Positions 54,958 to 64,000 of a DNA stretch of 64,000 bases are shown here, one piece after another (within the stretch, counting starts at the first letter, position 1; each line of letters opens with the position of its first letter). Position numbers and translations under genes: made by a program. Location of the stretch: positions 744,001 to 808,000 of the forward strand of contig JAMWFC010000029.1 of the NCBI GenBank assembly GCA_027475525.1, given 5' to 3'. The notes beneath the pieces were generated by a model that worked only from the letters and a program-made list of their open reading frames with translations, was not told where the DNA came from and made no database searches. The DNA is from Macrolepiota albuminosa. Lineage: Eukaryota > Basidiomycota > Agaricomycetes > Agaricales > Agaricaceae.

Positions 54958-55809
54958 CTTGCCTGCCATCCCTCCTCCTTTCTGTACGCAGAAGGCTTTT
55001 GTGTGTCCCTTGCATGGCCTTTTTAGCGCGAAGCAATTGTCACAACAGGTTGCTCCCGGACCATGATTATGGCCCGGTAAGTCTGTTGGTCTGGCTCCCC
55101 CTCTCGCGCTAAACGCTGTTGCATGGTTGGACTTCGCCTTAGCATTCAGAATATTTTGAGCGTTTTCCATAAGGATGCGAATGTCGGTTGGATTGCAGGG
55201 CGCAGTCTGAGAGCTTTTGCTGAGGAGGGTCGAGACAGAGTTTTGAAGGGATTCAAAGGACGGATCGTTGAGACTATTAAGCAGCGCAATGCAGGTGAAC
55301 AAGTCTTGGTCGACCTTTCCGATGTCAAAGGCCCGTTTGACGACGTCAGCGATGCGTCCCGCAGTGACGGGAAGTGGTTCAGCAGTGGAACAATACGTGG
55401 ACAGAGCCTCCTGAAGGAGGGCGATTTGTTTGATCGGTCCTTCCCTCTGCGCGCGTGCTTTGAGGTCCTCGAAACATGCGGCCGCCCCTTTATCAGTTAC
55501 GAGGTCGCGGTGCTCAGTATCCTCGAGTGCAGACTTGATGAAAGTGATGGTAAGCCTGTCATTCAGTCCCCAATTGGCGTAAGCACGGGGTTCGGTATCG
55601 ATGCCCGGGCGCAAAGCGATGTCACCGAACGCGTGAGAGTAAAGCCCGTTGAGGATGAGGGCATCCTGAAGCCTTTCGGTCCACTGGGAGAAGTTCCCGT
55701 CAGCGCGAGTGTACTTTGCGCCATCCCACCTGTGGCGTATTACGCGCTCCGGGACGGAGGGGTTCGTTGCATCGGACGGCAAGACAGTAGACGGAGATAT
55801 GGGAGCCAT
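54958..55809 (-). CDS. Ty1/Copia element R Gag
   Basis: Starts ATG 55,809 (MAPISPSTV) and is open for 293 codons; the last few codons (to 54,928) are read from the adjoining LTR. A Copia-type gag: helical core with KYTRADGNFSQWTERLQDALI near the start and a zinc knuckle of the form C-x2-C-x9-H-x4-C at the end, followed by GGGMAGK. It would form particles and bind RNA. At 54,958 the sequence switches to an LTR in the opposite orientation instead of continuing into pol; the last 132 bp recur at 50,697-50,828. Confidence 0.88.
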
Positions 55810-55982
55810 GGCGAGACAGAATCGCTAGGGGGAAGACAAAGAACAAGTGACAAAGAGACAATGGACAAAAGGTCCAGGTACGCGACGCGACGCGTTTAGA
55901 TATATCCGGACAGGAGTGCTTGATCAAAGGTCTGGTGTCGATTATTCGTTCTCAAAGAATGGTCGACAATATGCCCATAACC

Positions 55983-56332
55983 TGTTAGAAATCAGACCTA
56001 GAGACAAGCGTAAGTTAATCCCTCAGTCCGGTATAAGTGACTATAATTGGATTGTACCTAGAGACAAGCGTAAGTTAATCTACCAGGTACAATTAGTTTT
56101 ATGATAGTTGTGCAGAATGCGTAATTACTCACCCCTCAGTCCGGTATAAGTGACTGAGGGGCATCTCTGAGAGCGGTCGTATATAAGTGTATTCTGTAGA
56201 CAAAGGAAGCATTGTGATTTAATAGATAAGGGCGAAATAAAGCTGGCCACCGAGATAAAGCTGGCCACAACCCTGTGTGTGACGAGTGGCAGGGTGGCTG
56301 GTGTGATACGTGAATTTGATGGGATTCCAACA
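55983..56332 (-). repeat. 5' LTR of element R
   Basis: 350 bp, complete, TGTTGG...TAACA on the minus strand; followed by GGTTATGGGC, a likely primer-binding site similar to that of Copia A. Confidence 0.92.
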
Positions 56333-56399
56333 TCAGTGACTCCGTATGGTATGCTCGACTGAAGGTGGCAGGTATCTCCTATTCTATATATATATATAT

Positions 56400-57110
56400 A
56401 ACAAGATGGGCAGTCCACAAAATTAGCAGACAAGCCCTGACCAATCCAAGAATATGGAACTTGATAAGAAATAGATCACTTACAAGAAAAGTTAGGACCT
56501 TCCTTTGGAAGGCCATGCACAGAGCTTATAAAATTGTAGAATACTGAAAAAACATCCTGAGATATGAAAGAAAAGCAATCTGTTTATGCTGCAATGTGAT
56601 TGAGACTATAGAACATAGTCTCATAGAATGTAAGAGATCAGGCCAAGATGAGGCATGAAGAATGGCTGGGAAACTCTGTGACAAGAGAGGACTGATATAG
56701 ACTAAGCTGAGCCTGAGTATGCAGCTAGGCTACAATCTGTATGCCCCAAAGCAGTAGCTGAGAAAACAAATAAAAAAAGCAAATGGTTTCATGCTACAGT
56801 GATATCTGAGTCCATTAAGACTAATTTGGAAACTTCAATGTAAATAGAAGATTTCAATGGACTCTTATCCAGAGAAAATAACTATCAGTGAAGAAATAAA
56901 AAGAAGATAGATACTCCACAGCAAAAAGGCTAAAATGGGATTGTCTAGCATTGAATGCAAGAAGAGCAATAGATAAAAACCTGGTGTCTGGTACATGGCA
57001 CAATATCCTAGCAGAAAGAATCAAGCTACACAGAGCTTGAAGGGCAGCATGCAGTTTTTGAGTGGATATGGATACAAAGCACCTCCCAGAGAAAAATAAA
57101 TAAAAATTCA
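56400..57110 (+). pseudogene. LINE RNase H/zinc-domain 3' relic
   Basis: Broken plus-strand frames contain NRSLTRKVRTFLWKAMHRAYKI, CLCCNVIETIEHSLIECKRSGQDEA and KLCDKRGL, the C-terminal zinc-binding block of fungal LINEs, then a worn tail. A different family from the LINE at 21-24.7 kb. AT-shifted with many stops. Confidence 0.65.
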
Positions 57111-57590
57111 TCAGGAGAGTGGTGCTGAGTCCCACACAAAGTTGATGCAGTGCAGTCATGTTAATATATATTGTCATGTATAAATAATACAAGTTTCAAA
57201 TCTGAAGTGCAAATATGGGGACAGTTTACATAAGTTTACAATAAACATAGGGATAATAAGTACCCATCAGAGACAGTTCAAACTTCAGGAGGCATAAGAC
57301 TATTTATACAAACATGCTTGTGAGACATTTTGTGAATACTATTAATAATACATAACTCAAGAAGTAAAAGTAATTTAAAAAATTTGAAATAGATTAAAAG
57401 GCATATGCAATATATGATGATTGCATAATGAGCATGTATGCAATAAGTGACAAGTGTATGATGTATCTTCTGTAGTTAGACATTGTTATCTTCAACAAAA
57501 GTGCATAAAAGCATTTTTCTATAATACTGCCTTCACATAAATACACTATAATTTATCTTGTTGAGATACAATAACTATTTACCAGTTAGT
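57111..57590. other. AT-rich stretch, possible 3' LTR of Copia C
   Basis: Non-coding. Follows the last RNase H codons of Copia C on the minus strand, so it may hold its 3' LTR; no matching 5' copy was found. Confidence 0.35.
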
Positions 57591-59529
57591 CTATGTAAGA
57601 TATAATAGAAGGTCTTGAAGAGACAGAGCACTGCACAGAACTTTTGGTGTTGGAGACATGGTAGGGCTTGTGAATAGATTGGCAAGGTTCTCAGCACTTG
57701 GTATATATGTGATTGAGATCTTCCTGTTCTTGACTGTTTGTCTGATGAAATGGTGTTGGACATCAATGTGCTTTACACAATTATGGTTCTTGTTCTCAAC
57801 AATCAATATCAAGCTGATGTTTAGCTCTGCAGGCTAAGGTACACCTAGTCCAATCTCTGTTAGTGCTGTGAACATCTATTGGATCTGCTCTCCCCCATTT
57901 GCACATGCTATGTACTCCACTTCTGTTGTTGACATAAATACTGTATCCTAGAGTTTTGAGGTCTGGCTTGTTGGTCCTCCTGCTTGGATGTATATGCCCC
58001 CTGACACTGACTTGTGGGTACTGATGTCTGTCACAAAGTCTGAGTCATAATACCTGCATAGAATGTAGTTGGTATATCCAGGACTGCTATATCTCAGCTT
58101 GTAGTGGATTGTAGCCTTAACATATTGCATGATGTGTTGGAGAGCAAGCCAGTGAGCTTTTCTGGGGTTTGACATGAACCAACTGAGTAAGGTCACAGCA
58201 AAGGTATTCTTCCTAGTCAAGTACAATAAAGTGATTGCTTCTGTCTTGCATGACTTGGATTTCTAGCACAAATTTGATGTCACCAAGATCTTTAGTCTCA
58301 TACTTTTTGCCCAATTTCTTCTGCACTTGTATTCTTTTCATTGTTCATGCTTCCTCTGGCCATGCAACTAGCCTTCACACATTTTGTTTGTACATCCTCT
58401 TCATCTTTTTATCCATCAGGCCCTGGGCAGGGCATTGCTTTGGAGTACAATTTTAGTATCTACTTTTGGTCAGGATCTTTTGTGTGTGCTATCAGAGCAT
58501 CAGGCATACTCATGTACATCTCTTCTTTGCTCTCAGATTTGGATGCACTGTCAGGGCTATCAGGGTCAGTGCTGAGGTTCTCATGCAACATTATTATTGA
58601 CCTTGTTGCAATTCATGTCAATCTGCAGAGGTCTGGCTGGCAGGAGTTTCTCAATTCAGGGTTGGCTATTAAGGTTGTTGGTGCAGAGTCAGCAGTAGGT
58701 GTGTTTTGGGTTTCTGCAGATATTGGTGGATTCTTTGAGTTTGGCATTTCTCTCCTTTCTCTGCTATTGGAACATCAAGGATTTGAATAAGTTCACTACT
58801 AGGCCATCACATTCCTCTGGCAGGGTCTTGTGGGATAAGCTTTCCTTGAAAATAACATTGAATAAATGAAAAACTCATCCTGATGATCAATCTAGTACCT
58901 TATAGTCTCCATGTTCAAAATCTAGTTTGCTCCTATCATCCTTCTTTAGCACTTTCATGTAGGCTATGCACTTAAATGGCTACAGATACAACATGTCTGG
59001 CTTGGCCACTGTGTGTATTTTATGCAGAGTCTTATTTAGGTGCCCAGAGCTTGGTATAAAGTTGAGTATGTGTATGGCACTTGAGGTTGCTTTGCCTCAG
59101 TAATGCACAGGTAGGCATAAGTATGCTATGCGTTAAGTCTAGGATTGCACAATTCCATTGTTTAACTATGCTATTTGCTGTTAAGGAGTGTGGTGGTATG
59201 GTCTTGTGCTTGATCCCCCACTTTGCATAATACATATTCCACAGCTTGTTCTCAAATTCTCTACCCCCATCCATCCACACACACTTCACTTTCATCTTGA
59301 GTTGCATCTTGATGTGTACATCAAACAATTTGAGGCATGCCACCATGTTTTTTTGTATGCCAAGTACCATGCTTTGCAGTCAGTCCTGGCATGTTCCATT
59401 GCTACAAGCATTAGCATCTTCCCACCTGTCATCTGTACTCATGCAAGGCCCCATAAGTCAAATGCAACTCATTTGTACAGTTTTGTCACTGGCTCAGTTT
59501 TAGCATTGAAAGGTTGGTGTGCTTGCTTC

Positions 59530-60027
59530 TGTCAGGGGACTCCTCATTTCTTCCTTCTTTCACTCCTTATTCCTTCACTCTCCTTTCATTCATTTCCTTG
59601 TTTCTTCTATCATTCTCTTATTTTGCTGTTTCTATTCTCTCAACACTATCTGTTAGTACTATTCTCAACTTTTGAGGTGCTCTGGTTCTTTAGCTATCAT
59701 TCAGACAAGTGTGGGCCCCTCAGCACCGCTTCCAGACTGCTTATATAAGCCAGAGTTTGCCAGAGTTTGCCCCTTATTTGTGCAATTGTTTGTGTAGGCA
59801 ATTTTTGAGTTTTTAAGGTTTTGTTGTACTGTACAGTTGTTTCCCATGCTTCAGAGGCCCCAGAAGCATCCAACCTGGCATAGGGAATCCCTAGACTTGT
59901 TCTCTTTGGATCTCCCTCTGCCAGGTGAGTAGTTATTATGATATTGTCAGTACATACTCTAATACACTTTGGATCTCCCTCTGCCAGCTGTGTGACTGAG
60001 CCACAGCTTCTAGAGGTCACCCTTACA
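59530..60027 (+). mobile_element. Solo LTR 3, inside Copia C integrase
   Basis: 498 bp, TGTCAGGGG...CCTTACA, close to LTR 2 in length and sequence. Flanks (GCTTC and CTTTC) match only in part, so the target duplication has worn. It separates the zinc finger from the catalytic core of the Copia C integrase. Confidence 0.85.
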
Positions 60028-60057
60028 CTTTCCTTGCCATCAACTTCTTGCCTACCA

Positions 60058-60176
60058 TGCATTCTCTGGGACCTGTTTGGGACTCTCTCATACACTTAGC
60101 ATACCCAAAGCTATATTGACTAGGTAGCTGTACTAGTGATAGTGCATCTTCTAGCTCAATTTGGGCGTCATCAACA
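60058..60176. repeat. Fragment of inverted-repeat module P
   Basis: Matches the right part of P' (30,400-30,527): TTCTCTGGGACCTG, then TTGGGCGTCATCAAC at the end that carries the short inverted terminus. About 120 bp, AT-shifted, lying in the Copia C pre-integrase region. Confidence 0.6.
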
Positions 60177-60908
60177 GTCAAGCTATTTACTATGTCAGAG
60201 CAAGCTATTTCATGTAGTGTGCCCTTTCCAACATGACTGAGTCTGTAATGCCACATCTCTATATCTGTCAGGTGGTTCAATGAGCAGGCTACAAGGGCAC
60301 TGGAGGGGTGGTGCAAATTCAACCACAAACATAGTCCCTGACATCAGGCAGTGCATGAAGGGATGGCTATTTAGAGCATGCAACATTGTGCTGTTCTTGT
60401 CAATCTCAAGTCTCACCTTCTTCCAAGCCTCACCTCCTTCTAAACCAGGAAGCCAATAAACACAAGGTTATGTGCCAGGTCTAGGTGTGATTGAATGTTA
60501 TTCCAATCATCTCCCCTCTAAATTTCACTCATTTTCACACTTTCCTGCATTTATGCACCATAAAGGTGCCCTTCACCATGGTACTCATCTTGCAATTGTT
60601 GCTGGAAGAGCTAAACATGAGAAAGTCCTCTCTGCAAGTGAAAAAGTGTTGACTGGCTCTAAAGTCTGCAAACATGACTTGTTCTGTATCTGCCACCTCC
60701 TATAAAGGCTAAGAAAGCCAAGCACCAAGCCTTGGTGGTGTTATTAGTCAACATCACCATAGAGTTTGCCTATAGTGTCACAGTAGAGGCTGTTGCTGCT
60801 GTGTTGGGGTTTGCCTTTCCTTCACCAGTTCAGGTACTGACTCTCTATTCTCCTGCCTTTCTGGAAACACTTGTCAATTGTGTGTCCTGTGCAGTCACAA
60901 TTTGGATT

Positions 60909-61408
60909 TGTATAAGGGTGACCTCTGGAGGCTATGGCTTAGTTGCACAGCTGGCAAAGAGAGATCCAAAGTGTATTAAAATATATACTGACAATATCAT
61001 GACAACTACTCATCTGGCAGAGGGAGATCTAAAGAGAACAAGTCCAGGGATTTCCTATGCCAAGTTGGATGCTTCTGGGGCCTCTGAAGCATGGAAAACA
61101 ACTGTACAGTACAACAAAACCTTAAAAACTCAAAAATTGCCTACACAAATAATTGCACAAATAAGGGGCAAACTCTGGCAAACTCTGGCTTATGTAAGCA
61201 GTCTGAAAGTGGTGCTGAGGGGCCCATACTTGTCTGAATGGTAGCTAAAGAACCAGAGCACCTCAAGGGCTAAGAATAGTACTAACAGATAGTGTTGAAA
61301 AAATAGAAACAGTAAAATGAGATAATATCAGAAGAAATAAGAGAATGAATGAAAGAAGAGTGAAGAGATAAGGAGTGAAAGAAGGAAGAAATGAGGAGTC
61401 CCCTGATA
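60909..61408 (-). mobile_element. Solo LTR 4, inside Copia C zinc knuckle
   Basis: About 500 bp, minus orientation, plus-strand ends TGTATAAGGG and CCTGATA. It interrupts the CCHC knuckle of the Copia C gag: NDKT is on one side and NCDCTGHT on the other. No perfect target duplication (GGATT / GTTTT). Confidence 0.82.
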
Positions 61409-61735
61409 GTTTTGTCAGTCATTCTGAGTATCTAGTTCTAATATGACACTCTAATCATCAAGGCTGTTGCCTGAATACAGTTGGTTCTAATTTATGACCA
61501 GATAGTCTATTATTGCCACAACAACCTTGGTTATCTTGGTTATTATTACAACACCCATTGCCTCTATTACCATGGCCATTACTGCCATAATCACTGTCAT
61601 ACAGATCTCTGTGTAGTTCTCTAGTTCTTGGCCAGAATTGTCAGTACATATCATACATAAGCATGACTTCTTCACACCTGTTGATAATCAACATACTTCA
61701 ATTGTCTACTAAAGATACATGCCTCACAATACCTT

Positions 61736-61990
61736 TGTAACAAAGTTATAGATTATGAAAGCTTAATTGTTCACACCACACAGAATCAGACCAGTCTGAT
61801 CTATTTAATATGTAGTTAAAAATAAAATATAAGCTGCCTAGTAAGCAGCATGTAATTAAATATTTTTGTTTTAATATAATATTATAAATAAAATTATATT
61901 ATAATAAATATAATATAATCTCAACTATGTATACTAAATAAAAGCTATGTGGCTATATAGCTGTGGCCACATAGTGCACTCCACTACACA
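61736..61990 (-). mobile_element. LTR of gypsy A-family relic A3
   Basis: 255 bp on the minus strand, TGTGTAG...GTTACA, the diverged counterpart of 17,854-18,074. The polypurine run before it reads TTGAAAAA where copy A2 has TTGGGGGG. Confidence 0.68.
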
Positions 61991-62033
61991 TTTTTCAATC
62001 AGACCAAATTATGATTTCAGAGTACTACAATTG

Positions 62034-62987
62034 TCAGGCCATCAGTAAGTTGGAAACAGAGGCTATGAGAGAGTCTTCAGGCTTCTGGAATGGATTGGCA
62101 GTCATGTTGTCTATATCATAGTTGAGGAGGTCATTCTTAGGTGCAGGCTTCTGGTGGCCCTGCCTAAAGCAGGAAGTTATTATAGTCCTGTAGCAGAGAC
62201 AGTGTGAGAGTGGGGTCAATAGTTTGACTTATTATAGATTCTTTAGGCTCAGAAAAAGCCTTATTATTAGATGGATAGTGGCTTGTCCACAGTTCATGGG
62301 CATAAATGTCTTGCCTAATGAGGAGGTACATTCCATTTTAGAATGCATCGTCAAAATCATGACAATTATCCTGCTGCTGCAGCAGCAGACATTGACAGTT
62401 GCCAATGATGGCCTTGTGCCATCTATTCTACTCAGTGAATGACTGGGGAGTCTCATACTGATTGAGGTATTGGGGCCTCTCATTGTCAATTTCTGCAGCT
62501 TTTCACTATATGTAGTTGGTAGTCAGTGAAGAACATGTGGGCCAAGAAAGTGACCCTATAGATATATATGTAGTTAGTCTAGCTGACCAGAATCTTGTTG
62601 TGAATAAGAGTGCATAACATGTCCAGATGGTGAAAATAGAGGAGAACTCCTCTGAGATGTTGACAGGCTGAGCCTCAAAAGTGGGTTCTCAGAATTGGAG
62701 GGACACAAATGGCTTCTCTGTAACTGCTTTCTAGTCAGTGATGGCCTCTTTGCAGAGATCTGGCTGCATGAATACATATACCAGGTGCCTACACACCATG
62801 GACTTGGAGGGGTGGCTAGTACAAATAACATAAACAAGTGCAAACCCAAAAAGGCTGCATCAATAAATGTGCATGGCATAGTCTATGGCCAGACCAGTCT
62901 ACATGTTGGGCATCCTAGGATGCCCATATAATAGGGCATAGGAGCCTGAATAGTCCAAAGCAAATGGCTGCTTTGAATCAGGGGGAT
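62034..62987 (-). pseudogene. ORF3 C-terminal relic of gypsy A-family copy A3
   Basis: Minus-strand similarity to 16,250-17,810 of ORF3 in copy A2: SKQPFALDYSGSYALLYGHPRMP, HPSKSMVCRHLVYVF, and the end PAPKNDLLNYDIDNMTANPFQKPEDS with the same final stop. It lacks the solo LTR found in A2, so it preserves the empty site near 62,135. It is cut at 62,987 by a gypsy LTR. Stops and frameshifts throughout. Confidence 0.72.
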
Positions 62988-63823
62988 TGTCATGACCCCT
63001 CCCCTCCGGGCCCACTCCGGGACACCTCCGGAACACCATCCGGGACCCTCCCTCCGACCCCACAGGACACGCCCCGCCATCACAACTGCCGACACCGCCA
63101 TCATGCGCATCAAGGACTGCCATCAGCCGCCACCAGCCCCGATCAATGATCGGATCACACAACTCGCTCCCAGTCATCACGCATCACGCATCCCAACCCC
63201 CTCCGTGCCAATTGATCGTGCACTCCACACGCGCGATCCAGGTATACAGTCCCTGCCCACTACTCAATGACTCCTGGAACCCATCCCAGACACCCCGGAA
63301 CCCCGAGACCTGGTCCCGTAGTACTTATAGCATAGTTCCCTGTTGTATTCGCCAGTCTTGATATTACACTGCTTATACTGTTTTCACTTGGTTACTTGAA
63401 TTGTTGCGTGCCCTCTATTTGACTGGTACACGTTGACTGGCATGCTTGACTGGCACGCTTGAATACTCGCGTGCTCTAAGATTGGTATGCCCTTTGCGAC
63501 TTTAATTTACTAACTTGGTCTCATCTTAGAACCTCCGGTTCACGACTCGACCCCCACCCGAACTCCCCAGCTGCGACTTTAATTTACTAACTTGGTCTCA
63601 TCTTAGAACCTCCGGTTCACGACTCGACCCCCACCCGAACTCCCCAGCTACCTACCCCCCAAAACCCCCGGACCAAGTCCCCTCTCCCGGGACTCCCCTG
63701 TCCACGTCTTGAACCCCGGAGTCCTAGCCCCGGAGTTCCAGACACCCGAGTATCCGTGGGTCAAGTCCGCATTGTAAGGGCGATTGCTTTCCCGGAAAGC
63801 CCCCGACTCAGCGGAACCTGACA
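62988..63823 (+). mobile_element. 5' LTR of a Ty3/gypsy element running off the right edge
   Basis: Starts TGTCATGACC, inserted in the ORF3 relic, and ends most likely at CCTGACA (TGTCA...TGACA termini). GC-rich left part, TATA-like TACTTATAG near 63,330. Followed by TAATATCAAG, which may be a primer site of initiator-Met type. Includes a 77-bp duplication, so the real length would be about 759 bp. Confidence 0.6.
63496..63649. repeat. Exact 77-bp tandem duplication in gypsy LTR
   Basis: 63,496-63,572 equals 63,573-63,649 exactly. The fifth 77-bp duplication of the window. Confidence 0.9.
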
Positions 63824-63857
63824 TAATATCAAGACTCCCTCCTTACACCGTTCTTGA

Positions 63858-64000
63858 TGGCTACGTATACTCACACTTACTACCCCACAGGATACCAGAC
63901 CGACCCCTACGGGCGCCTGGTACCCGAGCACTATTCCGCACAGACCCCCCGCCCCGTCTATCCACCCCTCCCATACGAACCTCCCTACCTCCACCGCCAC
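63858..64000 (+). CDS. Start of gag of the right-edge gypsy element (partial)
   Basis: ATG 63,858 opens a frame of 47 codons to the window end (MATYTHTYYPTGYQTDPYGR..., Tyr/Pro-rich). Placed 35 bp after the inferred LTR end, where gag is expected. No domain is visible in this short part. Assignment is inferred from position. Confidence 0.5.

Larger units (their letters stand above)
50527..56337 (-). mobile_element. Young Ty1/Copia element R with internal inversion, TCAGT target duplication
   Basis: Flanked by TCAGT at 50,527-50,531 and 56,333-56,337, with LTR ends TGTTAG... and ...CCAACA just inside, so it inserted as one unit in minus orientation. From the right: complete LTR (56,332-55,983), leader, gag (55,809 to 54,958), then an inverted block (LTR 54,614-54,957, pol 50,817-54,578, last 132 bp of gag 50,697-50,828), then a 165-bp LTR fragment (50,696-50,532). 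The 132-bp gag segment is present twice in opposite orientation and identical. The two long LTRs differ at only about two positions. Both coding halves are intact but on opposite strands, so this copy cannot make Gag-Pol. Confidence 0.9.
57591..61690 (-). pseudogene. Ty1/Copia element C, old and repeatedly interrupted
   Basis: Minus-strand relic, a relative of Copia A. Recognisable pieces: gag knuckle PNCDCTGHTIDKCFQKG (60,835-60,905); protease region ADSRASQHFFTC (about 60,650); pre-integrase WHYRLSHVGKGTLHEIACSD (about 60,200); integrase VAFDLWGLARVQMTGGKML and WMDGGREFENKLW (59,032-59,500); RNase H YYDSDFVTDISTHKSVSGG (57,948-58,226) and KHIDVQHHFIRQ (57,591-57,812). Solo LTRs 3 and 4 and a fragment of module P are inserted in it. 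Many stops and shifts; the 58.2-59.0 kb RT part is barely readable. Dead. Confidence 0.78.

Noticed and set aside
55123..55899. 258-codon plus-strand frame
   Set aside because: Antisense to the Copia R gag, which has start, core and zinc knuckle on the minus strand.
58235..58790. Plus-strand frames in the Copia C RT region
   Set aside because: Antisense products of a decayed minus-strand RT; no domain.

Overview
The window is a transposon-rich stretch of a fungal nuclear genome, most probably a basidiomycete of the Agaricomycetes. Two things point there. The one convincing host gene, a MATE-family transporter at 47,526-49,852, is split into 16 short exons by introns of about 50-60 bp. The mobile elements are the mix usual in such genomes: Ty3/gypsy with chromodomain, Ty1/Copia, a Tad/jockey-like LINE, a KDZ DNA transposon, a Helitron relic and a pogo-like DDE relic. 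No CRISPR, rRNA or prokaryotic features were seen.

Layout. 1-7.6 kb (-) and 7.95-18.07 kb (+) are two decayed, head-to-head copies of one Ty3/gypsy family. Both carry an extra Gln-rich third ORF (ORF3) after pol. The plus copy's ORF3 is interrupted by a solo LTR, and its 3' LTR is at 17,854-18,074. 18.6-20.1 kb is a Copia gag relic with another solo LTR. 20.98-24.73 kb (-) is a LINE abutting a KDZ transposase fragment (24.73-26.37 kb, +), followed by an unrecognised ORF with 16-residue acidic/LPPLF repeats. 29.05-30.94 kb is a non-coding nested inverted repeat. 30,995-35,861 (-) is a full-length but decayed Copia element with 281-bp LTRs and a CACTA target duplication. 35.88-37.36 kb has tRNA-like repeats. 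38-46 kb is AT-rich DNA with Helitron, pogo-like and gypsy relics. After the MATE gene, 50,527-56,337 is a very young but internally inverted Copia insertion with a TCAGT target duplication. 56.4-62.99 kb is another AT-rich block with LINE, Copia and gypsy ORF3 relics. A new gypsy element starts at 62,988 and runs off the right edge.

Two cross-cutting signals matter for any reader. First, five exact 77-bp tandem duplications occur at unrelated places (1694, 13834, 17555, 28391, 63496). A constant 77 bp suggests unmerged contig overlaps from a k=77 de Bruijn assembly rather than biology. Second, most inactivating changes are C-to-T or G-to-A, with many CGA-to-TGA stops and CpG loss, as expected from cytosine methylation/RIP-like decay.

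The elements do not form a pathway. The layout records repeated nested insertion: LTR into ORF3, LTRs into Copia gag and integrase, LINE against KDZ, gypsy LTR into ORF3 relic. A single transporter gene survives between the AT-rich blocks.
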